Positions 10,157 to 18,086 of a stretch of DNA of 18,086 nucleotides are shown here, one piece after another; position 1 is the stretch's first letter, and each line of letters begins with the position of its first letter. A model generated the notes under the pieces. It was not told the origin of the DNA, did not search any database, and saw only the letters and a list, made by a program, of their open reading frames with translations. A program made the position numbers and the translations under genes. Origin of the DNA: Acanthaster planci (taxonomy: Eukaryota; Echinodermata; Asteroidea; Valvatida; Acanthasteridae). The DNA is taken from assembly GCF_001949145.1 (NCBI RefSeq), contig NW_019091487.1, forward strand, positions 419,298 through 437,383. Direction: 5' to 3'.

Positions 10157-10361
10157 TGTCGGGGTCGGCTCGCCGGTCCGAGTCGGGTGAAGCAGCGGGT
10201 ACTGCGAACTGTTTCAAGATTTATTTTTTTGAAATTGGTCTCCATTATAGACTGGATAGCACATCGCGTCCAAAACGCGTCCCACGTGTGCATATTTTCA
10301 GGAGGGTAAATAACAAGCGTTGCGAATTTCGTTGAGTGAACTTTCAAATGGAGTTTTTCAA

Positions 10362-10594
10362 ACACACACACACTTTACTTTACTTTATTTCCACACAAAG
10401 GTGGAGGGACCACTAAGAAGCACAGCTTGTCGAGTAGGGGCCCTTATACAGACATAACTGGACATGTAGGACAAAAACTTTACGTAAATCATCTACATAT
10501 ATGTAACAATTAACAAAGAAAAAGTGTATAATAAGTACGTGTACATGAATTCATAGACAAAATAATACAACCTGTAATCTGTAACCTGTAAGGC
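10362..10594 (-). repeat. LINE 3' UTR and microsatellite-like tail
   Basis: Follows the reverse-transcriptase stop. It contains the GGGCCCCTACTCGACAAGC and GTGGTCCCTCC words typical of such 3' UTRs, AATAAA, a repeated TAAAG unit (10372-10390 on the + strand as CTTTA) and a short CA run. Confidence 0.65.
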
Positions 10595-11039
10595 TCAGTT
10601 ATTTCCCTTGTAATTATTCAGTAAGCACTTCTTATGTTTCTGTTTAAATAGCGACAAGGTGGGTAAATCTTTTAACAAACCTAATGAGTTCCACAGCTTG
10701 GGACCCTCATGCTTCACTGTTTTGGTTGCAAGATTCGTGCGTACAAGAGAGATGAAACTCACTACACTGCCTTGTTAAATGGTAATGGATTTCATCATTT
10801 TTTTATAAACATTGAGCTGATGTAGTTGGGTACATTAGTATTATTTACTTGATGCACGAGGATCCCTAGCTGGAAAGAATAAATATCACAGACCTTTACA
10901 TTGGTAAAATAAAGGATTATTGTGTTCTTGAAAAGATGTAGAACTGATAATGCGCAGTGCCTTTTTTTGAAGTTTAAGTATTCTATCTATTAGGCTAATT
11001 CCACAATTGCCCCATGCAAGTATGCCATATGATAAATAT
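10595..11039 (-). pseudogene. LINE reverse-transcriptase C-terminal fragment, downstream piece, frameshifted
   Basis: The - strand starts LSYGILAWGNCG, then LQKKALRIISS and NPLFYQCKGL, and after two frame changes (near 10905 and 10808) reaches GPKLWNSLGLLKDLP and LFKQKHKKCLLNNY before a TGA at 10595-10597. These blocks are the standard ending of CR1/L2/Jockey-like reverse transcriptases. The two frameshifts make it non-functional. Confidence 0.8.
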
Positions 11040-11375
11040 CGGCGTGTCCTGCCTATTGCGCTCTGACGCTGACAAGAACCACTGAGGAAGACGCAAATCG
11101 CCGTTCCGGGCAAAACTGCTTTGTTTAATATCAGCGGTATCTGGCAGCCCCTCCTCACCTCCCGGTCTGATGGGTCCTCTATACCCTAAGACTCCCCCAC
11201 CCCCCCCCGCCCAGGGTCTCCTATACCCAGGCAAACTTCCCCCACCACAGCCCATGACCAACTGACATGCATCAGTACCCAGGAGGATCCACTGTTCCAC
11301 CTGACTACACAGCAGGATCCGTCACACTCCAGTACCTCCAACCAGCATATAAGCCCCACTCCCTGTCGGCATCTC

Positions 11376-11456
11376 TTGAGTCTCCTGACGACGGACAGAG
11401 CACACTGTCCGAAACGTTGAGCCTCTCCGGTTCTAATCAGAACCACACAGACTCAA
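11376..11456 (+). ncRNA. Degenerate hammerhead-ribozyme-like segment of Penelope-like type
   Basis: Perfect outer stem TTGAGTCT (11376-11383) with AGACTCAA (11449-11456), then the core box CTGACGA (11385-11391), a hairpin GGACAG/CTGTCC (11393-11410; C11392 and G11411 can add a pair) and GAAAC (11411-11415). A further hairpin GGTTC/GAACC lies at 11429-11444. The order outer stem, CUGANGA, hairpin, GAAAC is that of type I hammerheads, known from Penelope-like retroelements. Departures: an extra C between the core box and the hairpin, a 17-base gap before the third hairpin, and no clear UH cleavage site next to the outer stem. Self-cleavage is therefore doubtful. Confidence 0.4.
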
Positions 11457-11552
11457 AAAGAGATATTGCATGGTGTTTACCGCAAGCTTTCTATCTTTAT
11501 GTCACGAAGTCAAAAAGCTGTCTCACACACTCAAGCTCCAGACACAAGGGCT

Positions 11553-11969
11553 GAGTTCGGGCGGCTTGTTCCCATATCTTCACGAACAGCTCGATTTGTT
11601 GTTCGTGGGTCGGCCGCTCGAACGCCGGTAACAAACAACCGGTTGTCACATGCAACATGGCGGTGTACGTGATTCGAGACTTAAGGTTTGGATGGGCTGA
11701 ATTCTTTTCTATATAAACAGGAACATTCATTTGTGTGTTCCGGAAAATAGTTAATGTTAATTTGGCGAAACTTCCCATTGTCTACATAGTCTATGGCTTT
11801 TGGCAGCTGTTCAAAATCTCACGAGTTTTTCCATGTGTTCCTGTACTAGTAAAACCCTGACGAGGACGTGGCGCGTGATCCTGTTCCGAGAATAGTGTTC
11901 TTGAGTCGTGTTCCGGCCTTTCGTGCGCGAGAACAAGAAACCCGTGTCAAGAACAGGCCGCCCGAACTC
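11553..11969. repeat. Inverted repeat, 19-bp arms
   Basis: GAGTTCGGGCGGCTTGTTC at 11553-11571 is matched in reverse complement at 11951-11969 with one difference. A weaker match (CAGAC and scattered bases) extends the arms outward to 11539 and 11983. This suggests a fold-back or miniature element within the larger insertion. Confidence 0.5.
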
Positions 11970-12091
11970 GACCAAGGAGTCTGCGGGGACTGCGCAGGCG
12001 CGAGGCGGGAAAACCGTTCGCATACCAGCAGGGGCAGCCAGCCATGCGGGTCCGAGCTGGCGCCCCCATCGACCGAACCCGCCGGCGCCAC

Positions 12092-12209
12092 AATATGGTA
12101 GAAATAGAGTATTATATAGAGTCCGTAAAATATGTTGTGGGAAAAATGCTTTTAACGTACATAGTATACCTATATTCCTTGATTCACCGGTTGAGGTTTT
12201 GTGCTTCAA
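12092..12209 (-). pseudogene. LINE reverse-transcriptase fragment, upstream piece
   Basis: The - strand reads SRNIGILCTLKAFF and then LRTLYNTLFLPY, the pattern just before the conserved LxYGIxxWG block of CR1/L2/Jockey-type enzymes. Reading beyond 12092 enters unrelated GC-rich sequence, where the insertion begins. Similarity fades upstream of about 12215, the likely 5' truncation point. Confidence 0.75.
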
Positions 12210-12215
12210 TAGTCA

Positions 12216-14615
12216 GATTTGGAAGAAAAACTGAATTCTGCACTTGGAATGGATAAATTTGGAAAGAATAATGGTTGAGGTGTACGCAGCAGTGAATTAC
12301 CGGAGACCAACGTCAAGTTTGGAAGAAGGAACAGAAGGAAAAGTGAGTCGCACATTTTTAGTTTCAGAAAGTTTTTCAAGTTGTACTTTATAATGCTTAA
12401 CTTTAAGCCTATATAGGCCTAGTGAGAAATTTATGACAGTCTATCTAGCCTATTAGGTTTTGTATATGAAACTTCACTATCTCGAAGTTGGGACCGTCTG
12501 AAATGTTACTCATTGGCAAAAGTGGTTTCAAAGCTGAAGTGAACGACTAATTTGTCCGGTTTATTTTCCCTAGATTTCACCGGGAAAATCTCCAAGAAAG
12601 CCATGATTTGTGTTCGTCAGATATGCAGACAAACTGAACCCAAATCGTGTGAGTGACAGAATTCTTCTTCTGGGCAGAGATGAAACCAAAGTGAGAAGCA
12701 GAGTGTTGATGTTTCTGTTGAATAAATTTACAAACAAGGGAATTCAAAGTCAACACAATGAAAGAAATTTTGCCTACACAACAAAATTATTCGTTCTCAG
12801 TTAAAACTGAATTTTTTATGCTGGGAAGTAGTTATTTAGTGTAAATCCTTAAGTCAGGTTATGAAGTCAACTTTTTAAGCCGATTAAGTGTCAGTTTTCA
12901 AACGGCAGTAAGTTAGTTTGGTTGGTCATTTAAAGCTGCCCTCACTTTGTGCTCACAGAAAAGATTGTCACACTTCCGTATGCTGCATGTCGGTTTTCAG
13001 TAAAATTTACTCAAGATATGAATGAATTTTATTTAGTACAATTTTTCCTGAGGGTGTAAAATTATAATCTTTTTTATGATGTTTTCAGTATTGGCTCATC
13101 GAAAGCAAACGGAAAAACACATGGACAGTTTGGAGATTATATTTAATGACAAAACCTATCCTCCTCGAGCTGCAGTGCACCCCCCCCCATTTGGCGAAAA
13201 GAAAGACAGGTGGTTACAAGTGGGTTCTTGCACGCGTTCTGCGTGTACGCAAAGGCCATACATACTGGAGTAAATTAGGCCTAAAAGCTGTGTCCGAAAC
13301 GGGCTTCGAGCTGAGAGGTACGGCTAGATCTATTGCCTACGCATCTCCACACATTTCCAATAGAGCGAAGACCTAGACCTAGACACGTACTTCCAACAGT
13401 CAAAATGAAAATTTCCCTATCCCCAGAGCCAAATTTCTTTACTTTCCTCCCAATTTCCTTATTTTTAATTAACCACCAAAAAGCCTAATATACTACCAAA
13501 ACTACTATGCTTGTTTGCCAGATGATAAGCAGAGGTCAGTACAGTGCTCAAACTCACGGTCTTGAAAAAACAATCAGGCTGTGTGCATCATGTGTGGTGA
13601 TATTGATTCTACTAGTCTTGTTTCAAGTCATCCTGAATCTGACAGAATATTATTGTTGAGTTTGAAATGTAGATTTTGTTGCTAATTTTGTAAATATTTG
13701 TAGAATTCGCTCAGAATTTAATAATTTCCTTAGAATTTCTTTAGATTTGGGGGATTTCCTCAAAATTTCATGAGATTTTTTCATTTCCTGAAAATTTCAT
13801 TCGAAAGCAAAAATTTCCTTAAAATAAGGAAATTTCCTTGAAAGTGGAAGCGCTGTCAAGACAACGGATTCGGATGCAGCCTGAGTTACTCGTACTCGGC
13901 TTGGCCCGAGTCAAAAACACGCCCTCTTTTTTCCCACTTGGAGCGAATTGCATGTCCCGGCGGAATTCTCAAAGTTTTACACACTGAACAAATCACGATT
14001 GAACCGCCGGAAGTGAAAATATTTCTAAAGCAAAACCGTAGACAATAAGTGTAAAAAAAAAAATGAATTAAAAACAAACACACACAAAAACAGGTTAACA
14101 TTATCGCTTTCGAGTGGGTTAGTTGATAAGAAAATGGCCAGTTATTTCCGGAAATGATATCCTTGCATTTTCTGTTTGTTTTTGGCTTGTTTTCGGGAGG
14201 CGAGGGAGGCCGAGGCATGGAATAGCCATCACCCCATGAGAAAAAGGTTATGTTGAGCATGACATTACCCTCCTGAAGCGCTGCCATTGTTTGGCCGCGC
14301 ATTTTGTGCCCAAACAATCCGCGTCTGTAAGATTAAGATCCGACTCAGAGTACAGCGCCATCACGCGATACGTGTACAAAATGAATAGGCAGTGCATTAT
14401 CATTAGAAAATGTAAACATCAGTGGAAGTCGATTATTGGTTTTTTTTGGTCAAGAACTTAAGTACAGTGTGTCTGCAGAGATCAACAAAGGGCGACAGAC
14501 TGTCAAGCTGTTTGTGTGTACCAGATGTGCGTTCCCACATTAAGAAGAAGCAAGAACCTTCTCTCAGATCAGACTGATCTCGTCAGGTCAGTACGAAACG
14601 ACGACGAGCTACGTC
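12216..14615. other. Intergenic, only weak exon candidates
   Basis: No convincing gene. There is a perfect GCCTATATAGGC palindrome at 12407-12418, an AATTTCC-rich tract at 13720-13840, an A-rich tract near 14050-14090, and a possible - strand first coding exon at 14269-14403 described among the findings. Confidence 0.5.
13811..13835. repeat. Perfect 11-bp inverted repeat in an AATTTCC-rich tract
   Basis: AAATTTCCTTA (13811-13821) and TAAGGAAATTT (13825-13835) are perfect complements around a 3-base spacer. The surrounding 13720-13840 repeats AATTTCCT-like words on one strand, with similar words at 13409-13470. Confidence 0.7.
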
Positions 14616-15368
14616 CTAGTTTGAAAAGGTAGGTAGAAACAAACAACAGGGCCCTACAGGGGCACAGGGCCCTGTGATGTAGGCTACTCCATCGTCGGGT
14701 CTAGGATGTACACTGTACCTTGGAATAGATGGGGATTGCTTAGACCGATTTGGATAGCCACATTTTTTTGTGATTTTAATCTTGTGGAACTGATCAGCAC
14801 CCCCCCAAACCAAACCAAAGGCAATGGCCAACGCTGCCTTTATTGCACTGCTCCCATTTTTTGGACATTTCAAATTGTAACTTGTCAGAAAATGTGACTT
14901 CCTTACTGATAAACCAGTTGTGCAAATTTGAATCCACCATGTGTTATGTGACTCACAGTTTGCCCTTACACCTATGGTGTAATTTCCCATACAACTCCAA
15001 ACCCTGCCCTCTTTCAAAACATCAACCCTACAGTTATCGAGCATGATGTCATAATCATCTACCAAGGTGAATTCAAAACTTAAAATGTAGTTGTCCCTTC
15101 TATTATAGGAACAAAGTCTCCAAAGATACAATCCCTGAACAAATATGCACATATTGCTAATTTTGCCAGTACACAGTAGTTTTGTTAAGCGCAAACTTAA
15201 ACTTTGTGCAAATTGATTCTCTATCCTGAGTTGATTTGCCTTTGATTTGCAGGAGGGAGTACAATAAATTGTACGATGAATTTGCACAAGGTTCAAGATT
15301 GGCTTAACGCTCAGTGCTAGTTTTACCGCCAACCATGCCAACAGCATGCATGCATCGTCCATGGTCAT
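14616..15368 (-). CDS. Uncharacterised secreted cysteine-rich protein (single long ORF or first exon)
   Basis: A 250-codon open frame. An in-frame TGA stands three codons before the first ATG, and codon 3 is a second ATG in a strong context (ACCATGG). Residues 7-22 (CMLLAWLAVKLALSV) look like a signal peptide. Then come ten cysteines at 36, 40, 66, 74, 86, 113, 126, 138, 149 and 168, an even number fitting an extracellular disulfide-bonded domain. Sequons are at N129 and N171. The last 75 residues (long Ala/Gly, basic, then GPCAPVGPCC) look less protein-like and may be read-through into an intron; a possible donor, GTAAGG, lies in the LSVRK segment (residues 153-157). I recognise no family. 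A frame this long is improbable by chance in DNA of this composition, but expression is unproven. Confidence 0.4.
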   Translation of the reverse strand: MTMDDACMLLAWLAVKLALSVKPILNLVQIHRTIYCTPSCKSKANQLRIENQFAQSLSLRLTKLLCTGKISNMCIFVQGLYLWRLCSYNRRDNYILSFEFTLVDDYDIMLDNCRVDVLKEGRVWSCMGNYTIGVRANCESHNTWWIQICTTGLSVRKSHFLTSYNLKCPKNGSSAIKAALAIAFGLVWGGADQFHKIKITKKCGYPNRSKQSPSIPRYSVHPRPDDGVAYITGPCAPVGPCCLFLPTFSN

Positions 15369-15454
15369 GACAGCTGCTCATGTATAAATGAGAGTTTTGA
15401 GACCACTCTCAATGAGAGATCAGATGAAAGACAAAATAGGCACTATGGGCAGGA

Positions 15455-15629
15455 CTTGGCATAACTGTCCCCCCCTACCGAATACCGGTGCCCCAGTACC
15501 CCCCTCCTCCCATTTGAAATCAATGCAGCTGTAGGCCGCTTCAGCTCTGTCTTTTGGTGCCCCCTTGAAAAAAATGTGTGTACCCCCGGGTGTCCCCTGG
15601 ACACAATAATAGCCCTAGTTACACCACTG
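15455..15629. mobile_element. hAT-like miniature element (degenerate)
   Basis: The right end, read on the - strand, is CAGTGGTGTAACTAGGGC (15612-15629), the typical terminal repeat of hAT non-autonomous elements. The left end, read on the + strand, TTGGCATAACTGTCC (15456-15470), shares the TGGYRTAACT core. The inside is rich in C runs. I could not find a matching 8-bp target duplication, so ends are approximate. Confidence 0.45.
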
Positions 15630-16130
15630 CCTACAGGGCCTATAATTTTAAAAAGCAAGGCCAAGAAAACCGACATGACTGACTACTGCCATGATTGCTG
15701 CAGATGGGGCGTGGATAGCCTCAGACTAGAGCCAGTCTGCTGGAGTACGGTACCTCCGTATCCTTGAGGTCGTCAAGTAAACTGGTTCCAGTCTTGGCGT
15801 AGGGTGGGGATACTGGTTGGCCTAAACAACATTTGTCATGTGATGTCATGCAGAGTCCACACATCGTACCGGTAATTTGGTTCTTGGGTGACCAGTGACC
15901 CTTTAGTGGCCTATTACCAGAGGTGGGTAGTCGGATGGTTTCTGCATTGAGACCGCATTGTAGACCTGTAGGTACTAAGTGGTAAGACCCTCTTGGTTAT
16001 CAATAATTGCTGCATTTTGTTGAGACAGAATAGTTTTGAGTGTGCATGGCATATCATCAACAAACAGTGATGAAATCTACTGTGATGACTTTGAAGTTAA
16101 TGTTTACTGGAAAAGGTCCTACATTTACAT

Positions 16131-16152
16131 GTACATGTACCGGTACATGTAC
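16131..16152. repeat. Perfect 22-bp palindrome
   Basis: The 11 bases GTACATGTACC at 16131-16141 are followed directly by their exact reverse complement at 16142-16152. Confidence 0.9.
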
Positions 16153-16161
16153 TGTACCAAG

Positions 16162-16184
16162 TATGGTCAAGTGTCTTGACCATA
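16162..16184. repeat. Perfect 10-bp hairpin next to the palindrome
   Basis: TATGGTCAAG (16162-16171), spacer TGT, then CTTGACCATA (16175-16184), an exact complement. It begins nine bases after the 22-bp palindrome. Confidence 0.9.
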
Positions 16185-16867
16185 TTCAATTTGCGTTTTC
16201 AGTTTGTCATTGTTCAACATTTGTGACAAGTTTACAAGATGTACCATTCGTACATGTATGTTGACGAAGGCGACACACACACACAAAGTCCACAAAGTTT
16301 AAGAAAGCAGTTTTGCTAAAATGTTATCTGATTTGCAACTCTTTAGAAAACAGCAAAGACAAACAACAACAGCAACCTCCCTCCCCCCCAAAAAACACCC
16401 TCAATGACCCCGGTTCCATATCATGCAGCATACAGGAACACAGGTGTGTACCGGTAGGTTAGCTGTGCCCCTAAAACAGTCCCTACAGTTTAATTAAGGG
16501 ACAGAGTCCTTGCTTGTCTGACCCCCAGATTGGTTAACCCTGACTTGTATACGGGTAGGTCAAGATTACCGGCTGGTTGAGATGTATGTACGTAAATACA
16601 AACATGTACTAGAACATGTAAAGATTGTGTGGGTAAATATACATGTACACATTGCTGGCACTGACCTCTCACTTGAAAAGTAAAGGTCACATCATATACA
16701 TGTATGTTTACATTTTCCTTTTATTTTCATATCAAAGGCCCAATAATATTTTTTAGGGGGGCGTGAACTTGTGTTTGGGGCCCAAAAAGATTTAGAATTT
16801 TTCATCTAACTTTTAGTGGCCATTCTTAGGAACTGAAGCTACATATTGGGAAGGGACATGAAAAGTT

Positions 16868-16912
16868 GTCCCTTTCTCTTTTTTTTTTTCTATTCTTTTT
16901 TTTTTAAATTCT
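16868..16912. repeat. T-rich low-complexity tract
   Basis: Two T runs of about ten bases. The neighbouring 16745-16975 has G-run and C-run words (GGGGGGCG, GGGGCCC, GCCCCTGTCCCC) like those inside hAT-type miniature elements, but no ends could be defined. Confidence 0.7.
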
Positions 16913-17602
16913 GGGGAGGAGCAGGGAGACGTGGCTGCCATGGCCCCTGTCCCCTGGACTTTTCCTTGTGTATGTGTTGCACATCAAAGATGGATGACAA
17001 AGCAGTACCATAATTGTGACAAAGCTTTCACTTATTAACAAAAATCCTCGTCTGATTTGGCATTTACCGGTAGCTCTCAGAATTTGTTCAGGATGGAAAG
17101 ATCTTTTCTATGCAGTACAGCAATTCGTCAAAACTTTCAAAAACACACTGACATTTTCAGAGAGTACCTACCCCAGTAAGTATGTGTTACATCCATAAAC
17201 TAGCATGCATCTGTCACCCAAAACTAGAAGAGCTTTCATCTTTTCAATGTTGCCTGTGACTCTTTTGCTTCACTAAAGCACTGGAAGCATGTCATGTCAA
17301 GCCAGTGGCAAATGGGGCAAGATTGTTGTTGACAGTTGTATCCACTTGACTGCCTATCTTCAACCGCATGACAAGTTAACCAAAAAGCAACCAAACAATA
17401 CTTCTATTCAAACTTATCCCATGTGGTTAAAGTACTATAACTCCAACACATTTTGTTCCGACATTGCATATTGTACATATGTACATATATGTATGTGTAG
17501 GCTGAGCAAATGTGAGTAATGGAACTCCTTTGACTGACTAGTGACTACATGACGTACCATATGTACTGCATTTTACTTGTACCAAGTCGATGCAAACACC
17601 TG

Positions 17603-17620
17603 TACATGTACGTACATGTA
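17603..17620. repeat. Perfect 18-bp palindrome of TACATGTA type
   Basis: TACATGTAC followed by GTACATGTA. A related 12-bp palindrome, GTACATATGTAC, is at 17473-17484. Confidence 0.9.
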
Positions 17621-18086
17621 GTTGTTTTATGCATACTTATACAAATACTGATTTTCAACTTGATGAATGAACAGGTAATGTTCTAATCATGTACAAATAT
17701 TGTTGTTATTTCTAAAATTGTCTGTCTAAAATGTCAGCTTCAAGAATGATGATGTATAGGGCCTTCTTAGGCTAATAAATGACTTTGAATAACTAGACTT
17801 GCTGTTTAGACATTGTCATCATTGTGAATGGTCAAGGTAATACTATGGTATCTTTCAATAAACCACGAATCAAAGAAAAGCAAATAAAGCCAGGGACCGT
17901 GTTTATGTTTTTTTTGTGAACTAGTGCGGTCGATATTTTGAATACTAAATTGATCATGATGGATGGATAGTTGTTGTGTTCCAATTTTTTTTTTCAAATT
18001 TCTGTATCTGCTTCAGTATTTCATATTTGTACCAAGCAAATTAATGAGTAATTTGGCATCAGTTGTCTGGCATAGCCATGGAGCAA

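Larger units (their letters stand above)
11040..12091. mobile_element. Insertion splitting the LINE, with Penelope-like and fold-back features
   Basis: About 1052 bases separate two halves of one reverse-transcriptase fragment. AATAT stands on both sides (11035-11039 and 12092-12096), but only once in the inferred undamaged site, so it looks like a 5-bp target duplication. The insert is GC-richer than its host. Its left half holds the hammerhead-like segment at 11376-11456; its right half holds a 19-bp inverted repeat (11553-11571 and 11951-11969). No intact protein frame is seen. The ends show no clear terminal inverted repeat, so it may be a truncated Penelope-like element or two nested insertions. 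Confidence 0.55.
10362..12215 (-). mobile_element. 5'-truncated, interrupted LINE (CR1/L2/Jockey-like non-LTR retrotransposon)
   Basis: Read on the - strand, 12215-12092 and then 11039-10595 give the C-terminal part of a non-LTR reverse transcriptase, followed by about 230 bases of 3' UTR ending in AATAAAGTAAAGTAAAG and a CA/TG run. The two coding pieces join naturally across the 1.05-kb insert at 11040-12091. Only the extreme 3' part is present, as is usual for 5'-truncated LINE copies, and the frame is broken, so the copy is dead. The clade cannot be fixed from this end alone. Confidence 0.75.
15630..18086. other. Intergenic, palindrome- and microsatellite-rich
   Basis: No convincing gene. 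It holds the palindromes listed above, many TACATGTA words, a short CA repeat near 16273-16285, C runs near 16380, a T-rich tract, and AATAAA at 17773, 17857 and 17883 that could mark transcript ends but cannot be tied to a gene. Confidence 0.5.

Noticed and set aside
12271-12342. 24-codon segment starting ATG and ending before GTGAGT on the + strand
   Set aside because: The best downstream acceptor (before 12574) leads to a stop after ten more codons; too little to call a gene.
12610-12804. 64-codon + frame reading ADKLNPNRVSDRILLL
   Set aside because: Opens right after a stop without an ATG, and no family or partner exon was found.
13146-13376. 76-codon + frame with words like GTCCGAAACGGGC
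   Set aside because: Looked like a terminal repeat of a miniature element, but no second end was found within the window.
13886-14317. 143-codon - frame with a hydrophobic segment
   Set aside because: The membrane-like part comes from the A-rich tract at 14050-14090; no family recognised.
1-18086. CRISPR array, bacterial operon or provirus
   Set aside because: No regularly spaced direct repeats, no ribosome-binding sites ahead of frames, and no viral genes; the spliced gene shows a eukaryotic source.

Overview
The window looks like nuclear DNA of an animal, probably a marine invertebrate deuterostome such as an echinoderm. The evidence is one intron-split protein gene with consensus GT...AG junctions, a tRNA-like gene with internal Pol III boxes, decayed non-LTR and Penelope-type retroelement pieces, a hAT-like miniature element, and frequent short palindromic words (TACATGTA, TAGGCCTA) that I associate with such genomes. 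The host assignment is inference. Nothing points to a bacterial or viral origin.

Layout. Positions 1-5700 are AT-rich DNA without a gene I can defend; they hold a 78-bp-period repeat (2765-2890), a strong hairpin (3316-3374) and one half of a possible dispersed repeat (664-694). Positions 5782-9723 hold the one confident gene: a four-exon, 752-residue class A (rhodopsin-family) G-protein-coupled receptor on the + strand. By eye it is closest to the orphan GPR26/GPR78 and GPR101/GPR161 receptors. It has an intact DRY motif split by an intron, unusual TM6 and TM7 motifs and a 412-residue cytoplasmic tail.

Downstream, 10084-10156 (-) is a threonine-tRNA-like unit with good A and B boxes and a T-run terminator. 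From 10362 to about 12215 (-) lies the 3' part of a dead LINE (reverse-transcriptase C-terminal region plus 3' tail). It is interrupted by about 1.05 kb of other DNA (11040-12091) flanked by AATAT on both sides. That insert carries a hammerhead-ribozyme-like, Penelope-type structured segment (11376-11456) and a 19-bp inverted repeat about 380 bp apart.

The right third has one more ORF of interest: an uninterrupted 250-codon frame on the - strand (14616-15368). It starts with a signal-peptide-like segment followed by ten cysteines and two N-glycosylation sequons, and resembles no family I know. It may be a novel secreted protein or the first exon of one. A hAT-like miniature element (15455-15629), clustered perfect palindromes (16131-16184, 17473-17484, 17603-17620) and low-complexity DNA fill the rest. 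I see no functional link between the receptor and the putative secreted protein.
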